The position numbers and the translations under genes are program-made. Under the pieces are notes generated by a model that saw only the letters and a list, made by a program, of their open reading frames with translations, had not been told where the DNA came from and searched no databases. A DNA stretch of 64,000 nucleotides from Yponomeuta sedellus (lineage: Eukaryota > Arthropoda > Insecta > Lepidoptera > Yponomeutidae), in NCBI GenBank assembly GCA_934045075.1, contig OW203749.1, positions 2,709,304 through 2,773,303 on the forward strand, read 5' to 3'. Shown piece by piece: positions 42,541 through 53,673 of the stretch. Each line of letters opens with the position of its first letter. Position 1 is the first letter of the stretch.

Positions 42541-43404
42541 TCACAACGATCTCTCTAGCATTATCTTACATTCATCCATCAAAACTTTTATCCCATCCAC
42601 AAACAAATCACAGTGAGGGGCTGCTTCTAGCAGGGAGCTCAGCAGCCGCAGCGCGCGCGCTACGGGCGAGAACTGAAGCAGGTTGGTGCGCGCGCGCGGC
42701 ACGGCCAGCAGCCGGTGCTGCCGCGCCCTGAGGTACCTATCAGGCACATGGAGTTTTACCATCCTTTCAACAAGATCGATACAATCGATATTATTCCTTA
42801 TTATATTAAGTGTGAATTTTGCCAAGGCCAATGATCTCCTTAGTTCGAGTGAATTATAACCTAGGTGCCCCTGTAGAAATAGTGTCGGATATAGAAAAGG
42901 ATAATATCCTTGTTTATTTTTGTAAAGAAATCTAAGAAACCTCTTTTGAACTTGCTCCAGCATGAGAGTATATTTCTTCTCATGCGGATTCCATACCACC
43001 GTGTTCGTCTCTAAGATGCTACGTACGAGAGCCGCATATAGCGTCTTGACCGCGTTGGACGAGAGTGGCGCTGAGTTGCGCAACACAAATCCAAGGCGCT
43101 GTAACGCCGCGCCGGTCACGTGCTGCGCGTGCGAGCGAAACGTTAGGTCGGGCTCAAACATCACGAACAGGTCACGCACCAAGTAGACGCGAGTGATGCC
43201 GTCGCCACCAATGTGATATTGGTGCTGCAATGGACCAGGTGAACGGGTGAAGCTCATCGTTTCGCATTTGCTAGGATTGAAGAGCAGCTTGTTATGTATA
43301 CTCCACCCGTAGACCGCATCGATGTCTCGTTGTAGCGTTTCACAGTGTAAGACTTTACTACTCTTATCAGCTTCACATCGTCGGCGAAAAGAAGTACCCG
43401 GCAT
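42541..43404 (-). pseudogene. LINE ORF2 C-terminal part, out of frame
   Basis: Reads SIHNKLLFNPSKCETMSFTR, then the RT thumb and C-terminal domain (EQVQKRFLRFLYKNKQGYYP). It continues the ORF ending at 43254 after one frameshift in the 43254-43404 overlap. Confidence 0.85.
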
Positions 43405-45295
43405 CCACGCACCACCTCCGGCAAGTCGTTAATTAGTAGGACGAACAGAAGGGGTCCCAGGTTCGATCCTTGACTTATTCCAGAGCGTGTGAGGTATGGA
43501 TCAGAGTGATAAGGCCCGTATTTTACAAATTGTTTTCGGTTAGAAAGGTAGTTTGACATGAGCTTTAAAAGTTTAGGTACAAACCCCATTTTACCCAATT
43601 TCAGGAGCAGAATATCGTTATCAACTCTGTCAAATGCCTTTTGGAAATCCAAGTAGATGACGTCAACCTGGTGACCTTCGTCCAGGTCTTTAGACAGAAT
43701 GTCCACCATAGTGACTAAGTTCGTAGCTACTGAACGTTTTGGTAAAAAGGCATGCTGTGCGCCCGTGATGTATGGTATGCACTGAGGTAGCAATTGAGTG
43801 TGGACTACCGTCTCGAATACCTTAGCCAGTGTAGATAGTATCGCCACGGGTCGATAATTTTCTACCATCGTTTTAGATCCTTTCTTAGGGATAGGTGATA
43901 CCCGAGATTCCTTCCATATAGTAGGATAATCGCCAGTGTCCAGAATCAAGTTAAAAAGAAATGCGATTGACTCCTCGAGCTCGAGAATACACCCTTTTAT
44001 TACAAATGCCGGTATCGCGTCTGGCCCAGGGGACGTGCCGGCACGCAGCTGGCCTACAGCGCGCCGCACGTCGCTGGCGAGTGCGGCGCGCGGGTCCAGC
44101 GCGGGCGGGGTCGGCAGAAACACGGATTCGAAGTGCTCCGCGAAGGCCGCGGCCGCGTCAGCTCCACGACGCTCAACACCGTCACGGGTCAGCTTGAGTT
44201 CGAGCCCTCCTCTATTACGCAAAGAATTCACAAAATTCCAAAATTGAGTTGGTTGATTGCATAAATTTGCCGAAATAAATTTTGTATAATGTTTAAAAGC
44301 TGCATCGATATCTTGTTTAATTTTAGACCTAAGTCGTTGGAACTCCGATCGCGCTTTTACGTCTTTTTTAAGTTTCCATGTCCGATGATATTTAGCTTTT
44401 ATTTCAATGTCACGGATTATTGCTGCCGTGTAGAAGACTGGATAGGCACGGCTACACGATTGCTTCCGTATTTTCTTTGGAACACTGTGGTTAAAAATAC
44501 TATAAAGTGTGCTGTTAAAATAATCTAACGCCTCATTAGTGCTTTTAGAAATATATAAACTATCCCAGTTTGTACTACTAATACGAAAATACAACTCCAG
44601 AAAATCAGCCTTGGCAAAATTCCAGTCTTTGGAAGTATCGATATTTGACGGTTCATTCAATGGTACCTGCACAGAGAAGTGGTACCCGATACGCACCATC
44701 AGGGGCGGGTGATAATCGTCGACGTTCACCAGCTGCTCTCCAGCGCTCGCCCGGCGCACGCGCACCGCCGCGCCCAGCTCCGCGCCAGTCAACACCACAT
44801 CAAGCATACCATCTTTCATGTTTTTCACACAGTTATACTCACAAAAATCACAGCAGGACATGAAACAATTGTTATAGTAATTTAGTGTAGTGTCACTAGC
44901 ACTATTCAAATTGAGGTCACCAAGTACAAGTATTTTTGCACTTTTGTGTATCGAGCAAATCGATTCCACTTGTTCAAACCACTTGGCGTATACATCGTCC
45001 GATGATTTTGGTGGTATGTAAACTACACACACATATATGTATTGGCCGTGAACTTGAAACTCCTCGCCGCCGCGCCGTCCGCCGCCGCGGTCCTTGCGCA
45101 GCAGGCTCCACTCGCCGCAACACAGCTCGGCGTCATTAACAGATCCGTCTAGATTAGTCTCAGTTGCAGCTATAAGATGCAAGTCATCTGACAACACAAG
45201 GTTGTTTTTAAAAGCAAACAGTTTACTTTTCAACCATCTCACATTTTGGTAGTAGGCTCGTAGCGTAAAAGTATTGTTTACTTTAGGTACTCTGC
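43254..45295 (-). pseudogene. LINE ORF2: endonuclease and reverse transcriptase
   Basis: AP-endonuclease motifs YYQNVRWLKSK, ATETNLDGSV, LVLGDLNLNS and DDYHPPL are present. RT motifs include SPIPKKGSK, NYRPVAILST, YLDFQKAFDRVD, GISQGSNLGPLL and LFADDVKL. Upstream of the first GTG codon the frame is open through YYQNVR, so the true start is near the ORF1 stop. The frame is lost shortly after FADD. Confidence 0.85.
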
Positions 45296-46128
45296 TTGCA
45301 TTTGTCGACTTTTTGCCTTTCGAGACGAAATAACCACCTATCTGTTGAAAATCCCTTGGGCCAGAATTGAGGATTTAAGCATTCCTCAATCATATGATCC
45401 GGTATTCCGACTTTGAAAGATGCATAGTCCTGCGGCCGCACCGGTTGTAGCTTAACAGCACTGTAGACTTTGTTCTTTTGCTTTCTATTTAGGTACTCAA
45501 TTACATTTTCCTCAGTAGTGTCGGGCCGGGCGCCCCATACATGTAGGTACTTGGTTCGCTCGGCAGCGCATAACAATTCACTCGCCTCTCCACTACAGCG
45601 AATTATTCGCTTGTTAGTATTGCGTATTTTTCTATTCCTTTTACGTGTTACTACCTTCCATTCATCACCCTTTAAGGTTGACTTAACAGCTGCAGCTGGG
45701 CCAGTGCTCGTTGATGTGGATGCCGACTCCCTAATCGGTTCCGTATCGTTAATAGGTACCGGCAAATTAGGGCTCATCCTAGTATTTGCAGATTCATTAG
45801 ATCGCTTGGTTGCAGCGCGGGTGACAGCTGACGAGAATGTTTGTTTACTAGTCGCGGACCCGCCAGGCTTAGGCGTTTTCTCCGTCCCGCTTGCACTTTT
45901 TGCTTCCTTCGGTGTTGTACTTGTCGCACGGTCATTGGCAGTTAGTTTGCTTTTGGAGGAATTAGGTTTCAAAGTACCCTCTTTCCATAGATTCATTAGG
46001 GTTACGAGCTCGGATATTTGGTGTTTTAGTGCAGTAATTTCAGTATTTTGAGCACTGACTTTAAGCTCAAGGCTAGCTAGGCTCTTTCTTAACAAAACAC
46101 TGTCACTTTCACTTTTTGCACTTGACAT
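45283..46128 (-). CDS. LINE ORF1 protein (281 aa)
   Basis: The N-terminus has a short coiled coil (LRKSLASLELKVSAQNTEI), a Ser/Thr/Lys-rich linker, basic VVTRKRNRKIRNTNKR, then a C-terminal fold with KYLHVWGARPDTTEENVI. It resembles Jockey/CR1 ORF1 proteins that bind RNA. Intact ATG-to-stop, with ORF2 following in another frame. Confidence 0.75.
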   Translation of the reverse strand: MSSAKSESDSVLLRKSLASLELKVSAQNTEITALKHQISELVTLMNLWKEGTLKPNSSKSKLTANDRATSTTPKEAKSASGTEKTPKPGGSATSKQTFSSAVTRAATKRSNESANTRMSPNLPVPINDTEPIRESASTSTSTGPAAAVKSTLKGDEWKVVTRKRNRKIRNTNKRIIRCSGEASELLCAAERTKYLHVWGARPDTTEENVIEYLNRKQKNKVYSAVKLQPVRPQDYASFKVGIPDHMIEECLNPQFWPKGFSTDRWLFRLERQKVDKCKQST

Positions 46129-46349
46129 TTTGCCGGCAAAATAATTAAATTTGTTAGACGCCTATCAGGCACGTCAATGGTTGGCGGGATATATGAATGA
46201 ATGAATGAATGAATGAATGATTTACTTTGCCACAAATATGCTTACATAACAAGAATACGAGTATAACAGTGTCGTGTCAGGGACAACCCAGTTGGTTTAT
46301 TGGTAATTATTATACGTTGCCACAGTTGCTGCCGGGGCACAGTTACGGC

Positions 46350-46505
46350 CACAGTTAGGCCATACTCCACCACGAGGGCTAAGTCCGAGTTGGTGGATGA
46401 TTGTAAGACAGTGGCGGGCCTTACTGTCAGAAGTTATCAAGCCGCCCGTAAGGCCTCTGACATGGCTTAGCGATTGCCGTTATTTGACAGCCGGCACCGA
46501 CGGAA
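46350..46505 (-). mobile_element. 5S-derived SINE fragment
   Basis: Middle part only (GTCAGAAGTTATCAAGCCGC on the plus strand). Confidence 0.6.
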
Positions 46506-46649
46506 AATTATACGTTATGATTGATTTACGCAACTTTAAGACAGACTGACTTAGTGAGTTAGTGACCGAGTGATTCAGGAAGTGAGAGAGCCAGAGACTT
46601 AATGGTTCCATAGCTTAAAGACAAAGAAGATAGAGGATCCCAATCCCTA

Positions 46650-46720
46650 CCTTTTTCTTTTCAGTCCATATCTTGGCCAGCTTTCCTGTCTGTCTGATGA
46701 TGGTCTCTTGGTTCGTCCAT
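46650..46720 (-). repeat. CFAP91: Decayed copy of part of the 47099 exon (array B)
   Basis: Matches the exon over ~60 bp (CTTGGCCAGCTT, GTCTG.CTG.TGATG) with many changes, ~400 bp downstream of the real donor. Confidence 0.6.
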
Positions 46721-46797
46721 CAATATGTTGCTTGTTTAGAAATTGACTAATTCACAGAGAGACTGAGTGAGTAACAGAGGGAGTCAGTCAGTAAAAG

Positions 46798-46855
46798 GGG
46801 ATGAATAAATGAATGAATGAATGAATGAATGAATGCATGAATGATTGAATGATTG

Positions 46856-46895
<40 letters not shown>

Positions 46896-46950
46896 GTTGA
46901 TTGGTTGATTGATTGATTGATTGATTTATTGATTGATACATTGATGATTG
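46798..46950. repeat. (GAAT)n/(GATT)n microsatellites
   Basis: GAAT then GATT runs in the intron. A short GAAT run also occurs at 46195-46220. Confidence 0.9.
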
Positions 46951-47098
46951 ATTGATTCAGCTATTAGTTTATAGCCCTACTTAGTAGTTCCAGAGTTTGT
47001 ATATAGACAGTGAGTGAGTGAGTGAGGTAGTAAGTGAATAACAGAGAGAGAGAGTGGTTCAGGAGTCATTGAGACAGAGTTGGTGAGTGATTCAATAC

Positions 47099-47267
47099 CT
47101 CTGTCCCTGATCCGATTTATTTCGCCAATCTTCTCCTCCATGTATTTTTTCTTCTCGGTCCACATCTTGGCCAGCTTCCTCGTCTGCCTGTTGATGATCT
47201 TCGCACGTTCGGCGTTTTGCAGCTTATGTAGGAGGAACAGCCGGATCTCCTGGAGCTCGTCTATCTC
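47099..47267 (-). CDS. CFAP91: CFAP91 exon, coiled-coil segment
   Basis: This 169-nt exon lies between acceptor CCCCAG and donor GTATTG. It reads EIDELQEIRLFLLHKLQNAE, then KLAKMWTEKKKYMEEKIGEI, and is rich in K and E as in the family's central coiled coil. A decayed partial copy lies about 400 bp downstream at 46650-46720. Confidence 0.85.
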
Positions 47268-47369
47268 CTGGGGGTGGGATGGATAGAAGTACCATCGTAA
47301 AATACAAGATAATAATAAATAAATATTCTATAGTCAGGTACAAACGACAAACGACCTCCACTCTTCTAG

Positions 47370-49190
47370 ACAAAAGACGGCAACTATGCCCTAAATATTG
47401 AAGACCGCTTAAGGATTTGGAAGGAATACATTGAGGATCTTTTTCACGACCAAAGAAAGGAAAATTCAGGCACAAGCGTGTTGTTGTCGGGACCTCATAT
47501 AACAAAGAGCGAAGTGAGACATGCAGTTACATCTGCCAAAAACGGGAAGGCCGTAGGTCCGGACGAAATCCCAGTAGAAGTCTTGAAATTAATAGAATAC
47601 GATCATCTAGACATCATTGTGATGCTATTCAATGCAATATACAGTTCCGGCCAAATTCCTTCGGAATGGCTTCACTCCACCTTCATTACTCTGCCCAAAA
47701 TCAGTACTGCGAAACGATGCAATGAATACCGAACCATATAATTAATGAGCCACGTCCTGAAAATCTTTTTAAAAGTTATTCACAAACGAATACATAAAAA
47801 ATGTGAGGACAACATTTCAGACACACAATTTGGGTTTAGAAATGGCTATGGAACTCGGGATGCACTATTTGGTTACAAAGTATTGATACAACGCTGCTGG
47901 GATATGAACAGATGTGTATACGTCTGATTCATAGGTTATGAGAAGGCGTTTGATCGGGTAAAACATGAGAAACTCATACAGATCCTGGATAGAATAGGCC
48001 TTGATACCAAGGACGTCTCCATAATCAAAAATCTATACTGGCAGTAGACCGCCAATGTACGCGTGGAAAACGAGCTCACTGCAGATGTGGACATACTGAG
48101 GGGAGTGCGACAGGGTTGCATATTATCACCGTTGCTTTTCAACGTCTATGCAGAGGAAATATTCTCTGAGGCTCTTGAGGGTGCAACCGAAGGTATCGTT
48201 GTAAATGGCAGACCACTTAACAACATACGTTATGCAGATGATACGATCCTGTTAGCCAGCTCGTTGGAAGATCTACAACAGTTACTTGATCGGGTGGAGT
48301 CGGTTAGCGCCGTCAATGGCCTGAATATTAATACAAAAAAGACCAAGTACATGATTTAAAAACCTATTTAAAAACCTATTTAGAGGCTAAAAATTTCACC
48401 CATGCCGGGATTCGAACCCGCAACCTCTGGCTATCCGTACCAGCGCTCTACCAATTGAGCCAATGGGCGACTCACGGCATCAATGAAATTTCGAACCTCA
48501 TTACAATATTCTCTGTATTACAAGTACATGATCATAGGTCACACTCCGCCTGGGTCAACTGTCCTCAAGGTGAAAGATCATCCGCTTCAGAGAGTTCGTT
48601 CCTACAAATACCTCGGATGCATGGTAAACGACCAAGAAGACCAGAGTGTAGAAATAAAATGTCGCATCGAACAAGCCAGAGGTGCTTTTATGAAAATGAG
48701 TCACCTTCTTTGCAACCGCAACCTGAAACTCACCACAAGATGTCGCTTAGTGAGGTGCTACGTGTTTTCGTCCCTTCTATACGGCGTCGAAGCTTGGACT
48801 TTAACACGAACCTTATGCAAAAGGTTGGAAGCATTTGAAATGTGGATGTATAGAAGGATGCTGAAAATATCATGGACTGACAGAGTAACGAACGTCGCGG
48901 TTCTGCAGAAAATGAACAAAAAGGTAGAGCTCTTAAAGACTGTAAAGCGAAGAAAGCTACAATACCTTGGTCACATCATGCGAGCTGACAAATATAATCT
49001 GCTGCGACTTATTCTAGAAGGGAAAATTGAAGGAAAGCGTAGACCTAGCCGAAGAAAAACTTTATGGCTCCAAAACATAGCAGAGTGGTTCAACACCAGA
49101 AATATAGAACTTCTGCGAGCAGCTACATCACGTGACAGTGTAGCCAAAATGATAGCCGACCTCCGATAGGAGATGGCACCGGAAGAAGAA
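47370..49190 (+). pseudogene. RTE-like LINE reverse transcriptase, broken and split by a SINE
   Basis: The frame reads DGNYALNIEDRLRIWKEYIE, KNGKAVGPDEIPVEVLK, YEKAFDRVKHEKL, GVRQGCILSPLLFNVYAEEI and IRYADDTILLASS. After the SINE it reads RSYKYLGCMVN, LYGVEAWTL and KRRKLQYLGHIMR. In-frame stops at about 47741, 47926 and 48046 make it non-functional. The endonuclease is missing. Confidence 0.8.
48356..48521 (-). mobile_element. T1 SINE inside the RTE-like LINE, 11-bp target-site duplication
   Basis: Flanked by AAGTACATGAT at 48345-48355 and 48522-48532. The insertion creates an in-frame stop. Confidence 0.85.
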
Positions 49191-49475
49191 GTCAGGTACA
49201 GGATGGGTGACCATCCCGTGACTACCGCCAGTGGCATTTTTCCGAGCGGTTCCGTGCTTCACAAGATACGTAAAGCAGGTGGTGCCGGCTGCCGTCGACA
49301 GAGGTCAGTCGTTAAGCCAAGTCAGAGGCCTTATGGCGGCTTGTAAACTTCTGACAGTAAGACCAGCCACTAGTTTTGCAAACCTCCACCAATCCGGACT
49401 TGGCCCCCGTGGCGGAGTAGGGCCTCTACCTTCCTCAGGGAAGAGACCCGTGCCCCTCGGTTGGGACACCATGGG
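49190..49475 (+). mobile_element. 5S-derived SINE
   Basis: Starts GTACAGGATGGGTGACCATC (5S-like) and runs to GGTTGAGGATC. Confidence 0.65.
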
Positions 49476-50161
49476 TTGAGGATCTTGATGATGAACTGAT
49501 GGGAGGCGTCCGGACGGTCTCACTTTGATACCGTGGGAGAGGGGTCGGTGTCTACTCTGGGATGCCACCTGCGTGTGCACCTTCGCACCTTCTCACATTG
49601 TTTCGACGGTTGGTGTCCCTGGGTCGGCTGCTGAGGCTGCAGCTAGACTTAAGTGTGCGAAATACAGCCAGCTGATGCGCAGCTACCTATTTGTGCCACT
49701 TGCCCTGGAAACTACTGGAGTTTGGGGTGCCCAGGGAAAAGCTTTTATTAATAGTTAGAATATTTTCGGGGCTTAATCGCGTAGTAATTTATTGCTATTT
49801 TACCTCAAGTTCTTAGCCGAAGATGCGAACGGGTGCCAGCCATCAGTCTTCTCGTGACCACGATGACTGTAACGTCGTCGAAACGTGGAGGTAAAATATT
49901 GTCGCGGTCCTATCCCGAACCATCTAGAATAGAGCCTTCTAGGAGCCTATCGAATAGTCGCCGCATGCTGCGTTTTAGTAAACAATAAACGCTGCAAGCA
50001 ATAATGACTCGTATGTCCACTAGCGTAAGGTGCAAAACTCTTTAAATGAGTAACTGTTCGAGCGACCTTGCCGCGTGTACCGAGTGTAGGTACGTAGTTA
50101 CGGGAATGTTCTAGAACCCTGGCCGGCGGATATAAATAGCGGCCGCCGCGGCGCGCTGTCA

Positions 50162-52886
50162 TTACCGTGATGTTCGGGGATTTCAACTCGAAACACACGG
50201 ATTGGACCTGCCTACAGACGAACTCTGGTGGCATTGCCCTTCTCGGTCTAACCGAATCGTTGGAATTAGACGTCCTATGTCCGTTTTCTCCAACTCACTA
50301 CCCTGACAACCCAGCGCACTCCCCCGACGTGCTAGATTTCGCCCTTTTAAAGGGCGTCAGCCTCAACCTCAGGTCGATCGAGCCTCTCGACGACCTAGGT
50401 TCCGACCACCGACCGGTCTCGCTCCAGCTAGGTCCCCCGACTCACTCCACACTCTCTGTTAAGACTATCACTAACTGGGACGGTGTTAAAGCCTCCCTAG
50501 TCACCGTTGCTGAAGCCCCCGATTCGCCGCTTGTGCTCACACCCGGCTGTCTTGACAGCACGGATAAAATAGATAGCGCCGTAGACTCCCTCACGCATGT
50601 GATCCAAACAGCCATCCGTGACAACGAACACCAAGTCCCGGTCCATGACCGTAAGCTCCCTCTCGACGTCAGAAATCTGATAAGGGCCAAAAGAGCCGCC
50701 CTTCGAAGGGCCTCGCTCTACCCAACTCCTGCCTACAGGAAACGTGCAAACGTCCTCCAACGGCAAGTCCGGTCGCGGCTCTCCGAATTGAGCAACTCCA
50801 ATTGGGGTGACCTCATGGAGACCATTTCCCCCTCCCACGTAGCATACTATAAAGTAGCTAGGGCCCTTCGGGTTGACGCGATCACCCACACCCCTCCCTT
50901 GATCCGTCCCGATGGCACTACCGCCTTCGAGGACGACGAAAAGGCCGAATGCTTCGCTGACAGCATTGAGGCTCAATGCTCTCCCAGCGTCCAGCATAGA
51001 GACCCAGTTCACATAGGCAAGGTTGAGGAGGAGGTCCGTAAAAAGACCTCCCTCCCCTTAACCGACGACCCTATCGCGGTATCCACTGACGAAATTCAGC
51101 TTTTTATCAAAAGACTGAAACGTAAAAAGGCCCCAGGAGCGGACGGTATTGCCAACCTAGCGCTCAAAAACTTCCCCGGCCAGGTGCTCACCCTCCTTGC
51201 CATTCTCTTCAATGCCTGCTTTGACCTCTGTCACTTTCCATCCGCATGGAAAGAGGCGACAGTCATAGGCATTCCCAAGCCCGGGAAGCCCCTCAACGTC
51301 CCATCTAGCCACCGCCCCATCAGCCTTCTTAAGGCCATGGGCAAGCTCTTCGAACGAGTTATTCTCACTCGTATGAGAAACCACCTCTTCCCGTCCGAGG
51401 GACCCCCTCTCATCATCCATCACCAATTTGGCTTTCGAGCTAGGCACTCTTGCCCTCAACAAGTCCACCGCATAGTAGAGTATATCTTGAGTGGTTTCTT
51501 CCCTAGGCGCGAAAAGACGGTAGCCGTCTTCTTCGATGTCGCCAAGGCCTTTGACAAGGTCTGGCACGCAGGGCTCGTGTACAAATTGTACGAACTGGGT
51601 CTCCCCGACCGACTTGTCCGCGTCATATATAGCTTTTTGAAGGATCGGTCCTTCCGTTTTAGACACGAGGGGGTACTCTCGTCCCCCCGTCCGCTCAGAG
51701 CCGGGGTCCCGCAAGGCTCCGTGCTCTCCCCCCTCCTGTACATTTCGTACACAAATGACATTCCCATTCCCGGCGATGGGGTCCAATTGTCACTTTTTGC
51801 CGACGACACCGCACTCTACTGCAAGAGTCGGCAGATGTCGTGTATCCTCCGCAAACTCCAACCCGCGGTCGATAAGCTAGGAGCCTGGTTCAGACTATGG
51901 CGCATCGAGGTCAACCCGGAGAAAAGCACGGCTGTGCGTTTTGAACACAAGCGTGGACGGTTTCTCGGCGAGGACCCCCCCATTCGCATGTTAGGGACCC
52001 CAGTCCCCTGGCAAAAATCCGCCAAGTACCTAGGTGTCATTTTAGATAGGAACCTGACTTTCGTCCCACACATCCGGAAGGTGACCCGGACAGCCCGATT
52101 TTACCTAGGCCGCCTATCATCCATGATAGGCCGGCACAGTAGGATGTCAGCTAGGAACAAGCGAACGCTCTATAAGGTTTGCATTCGTCCCGTGATGACT
52201 TACGCGGCACCCGTCTTCGCTCACGCGTCCCCCTCAGCCCTGTACGGACTGCAGAGGGTACAGAACATTTTTATTCGTAGGGCACTGAACGCTCACTGGT
52301 GCGTCAGGAACGCAGACCTACATCGGGACATGGAAATCCCAACCATGCAGCAATTTATTAGGTCCCTCTCAGAGACGTTCTTCAGCACTGCTGAAGAACA
52401 TCCCAACCCCCTGATCCGCGAAGCAGCGGCTTACTCTCCGCCCACGACGGACCCACGTTACCTGGTGCGCAGGCCCAGGAACGTACTCGTTGACCCGCCC
52501 GACAAATTGTCGTCTGACCTGAACCACCTCTTAGAGGCTCGGTCCCAGTCAGACGCGCCCCCCTCCTCTGCCAGTGTCCCCCCTAGGGGGGGCACTGCTC
52601 TTTCATAACAGTTTTGTAATATAAACTCTTCTAAGCGGACGCTCCGCTAGGGAGCTCCGCTGTGCGCCCTCCTCGGCCTCGAGGGGGGTCGCTCCCGATG
52701 TGGGTTTAGGGGTCTCTAGGACCAAAACCAGTCCCAAGGTGGTGTTTAGTGGGTAGGCGCACTTCTTGTGAGTCCCACATTGGCAGCACGGCCGGGTCCG
52801 TGCTGTTATGCATGAGCATTCACCACCTCCCTCCCCCGTGTCCTCCGGAGGGTGCCCTTTATAGGGTTAAAAAAAAAAAAAAAAAA
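50162..52886 (+). mobile_element. Jockey-like LINE, 5' truncated, with poly-A
   Basis: Flanked by the 11-bp duplication GCGCGCTGTCA (50151-50161, 52887-52897) with an 18-A tail. It begins within the endonuclease domain. Confidence 0.9.
50164..52608 (+). CDS. Jockey-like LINE ORF2, 5'-truncated but otherwise open
   Basis: Open from the insertion junction to a stop, ~815 codons. The endonuclease end has GDFNSKHTDW and DDLGSDHRPVSL. RT has KAPGADGIANLALK, FFDVAKAFDKVW, GVPQGSVLSPLLYISYTNDI and LFADDTALY. The C-terminal part has LYKVCIRPVMTYAAPVF. No internal stop in ~2.4 kb suggests recent insertion. The first ATG (50170) is not a biological start. Confidence 0.9.
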   Translation, partial: TVMFGDFNSKHTDWTCLQTNSGGIALLGLTESLELDVLCPFSPTHYPDNPAHSPDVLDFALLKGVSLNLRSIEPLDDLGSDHRPVSLQLGPPTHSTLSVKTITNWDGVKASLVTVAEAPDSPLVLTPGCLDSTDKIDSAVDSLTHVIQTAIRDNEHQVPVHDRKLPLDVRNLIRAKRAALRRASLYPTPAYRKRANVLQRQVRSRLSELSNSNWGDLMETISPSHVAYYKVARALRVDAITHTPPLIRPDGTTAFEDDEKAECFADSIEAQCSPSVQHRDPVHIGKVEEEVRKKTSLPLTDDPIAVSTDEIQLFIKRLKRKKAPGADGIANLALKNFPGQVLTLLAILFNACFDLCHFPSAWKEATVIGIPKPGKPLNVPSSHRPISLLKAMGKLFERVILTRMRNHLFPSEGPPLIIHHQFGFRARHSCPQQVHRIVEYILSGFFPRREKTVAVFFDVAKAFDKVWHAGLVYKLYELGLPDRLVRVIYSFLKDRSFRFRHEGVLSSPRPLRAGVPQGSVLSPLLYISYTNDIPIPGDGVQLSLFADDTALYCKSRQMSCILRKLQPAVDKLGAWFRLWRIEVNPEKSTAVRFEHKRGRFLGEDPPIRMLGTPVPWQKSAKYLGVILDRNLTFVPHIRKVTRTARFYLGRLSSMIGRHSRMSARNKRTLYKVCIRPVMTYAAPVFAHASPSALYGLQRVQNIFIRRALNAHWCVRNADLHRDMEIPTMQQFIRSLSETFFSTAEEHPNPLIREAAAYSPPTTDPRYLVRRPRNVLVDPPDKLSSDLNHLLEARSQSDAPPSSASVPPRGGTALS

Positions 52887-53520
52887 GCGCGCTGTCAGTT
52901 CCGTTTGGAAGAGCGAAGAGAGAACTTCGAGCGAACATACCTGCGATACGAGCGATAACCTACGACCTCAGCGATATTATAGGACTTCGATTGGACCTGC
53001 GATTGGAATCTACGTGTGGACTTCGTGTCGTGAAGACCTGCAGACCGGATCCTGCGTGAATAAATCCTAAGAAGTTGTCATTGGCGTTTTACATCTAAAT
53101 CCAGAACCCTAGCCCGTAACAATAGCAATAAATTACTACGCGATTAAGCCCCGAAAATATTCTAACTATGTGTACAAGTCGCGAAAGTTTAAAATAAGCT
53201 TTTATCAAGGAGGTAGGGCGTGGTCGCAGGAACCGTGGCTTTGACTGTCGCTCAGGGGCATTTTTGATGCAAAGGATATCCCTCGCTGTGCAGCGCGGTA
53301 ATGTTGCCAGTGTCATGGGCACCTTTGGGTCGGAAATGTCTCGGGGCGGTTTATTTGATTGACATTATTATTTTTTAAATATAAATTTTGTATTATTTTT
53401 CTGACTTTGTGGACGAAATTTTTGTAAATGTTTTTTTTTTTTAATTATTGTCTATGTTATTTTGTATGCATACACAATGAACTGGGATAACTATAGCAGT
53501 TGTGCAAGACAAAAACTTAC

Positions 53521-53641
53521 AGCCTCCCGGAATATCCAGTCCTTGCTCTCGATCTGTTTGACGATCTCGGCTCGCCTCTCCATCCAACGGGGGAACTTGC
53601 CAAACTCCACGATGGCCATCCATCGGCGCGCGTGCCGCATC
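53521..53641 (-). CDS. CFAP91: CFAP91 exon
   Basis: This 121-nt exon lies between acceptor GACACAG and donor GTAAGT. It reads MRHARRWMAIVEFGKF, then ERRAEIVKQIESKDWIFREA, and matches the family's KRRKMMNEMERKEWAFRE segment. The intron upstream contains an inverted-repeat element whose end is only 32 bp from this acceptor. Confidence 0.85.
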
Positions 53642-53673
53642 CTGTGTCATTCATATTCTATTCTATTGACGTA

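Larger units (their letters stand above)
42457..46190 (-). mobile_element. CR1/Jockey-like LINE, nearly full length
   Basis: ORF1 and ORF2 in order on the minus strand, with a short 5' region and an AAATAAATAAAT-type 3' tail at 42457-42485. It abuts a T3 SINE. A single frameshift breaks ORF2 after the RT active site. Confidence 0.85.
49899..53120 (+). mobile_element. Solo LTR (HSE type), invaded by a LINE
   Basis: Middle element. Left part 49899-50161, right part 52887-53120, flanked by AATA. The HSE (50104-50116) and TATAAATA (50131) are kept. The LINE sits just at the TCAGT initiator. Confidence 0.65.
49748..53195 (+). mobile_element. Retroposon F, invaded by an LTR and a LINE
   Basis: Outer element of a nest, flanked by AAGCTTTTA (49739-49747, 53196-53204). 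Its halves, 49748-49898 and 53121-53195, match 34657-34838 in reverse. Confidence 0.7.

Noticed and set aside
43936..45139. Plus-strand ORFs over the CR1/Jockey-like LINE
   Set aside because: Shadows of ORF2.
51157..51786. Antisense ORFs within the Jockey-like LINE
   Set aside because: They lie opposite a convincing RT frame and have no recognisable domain.
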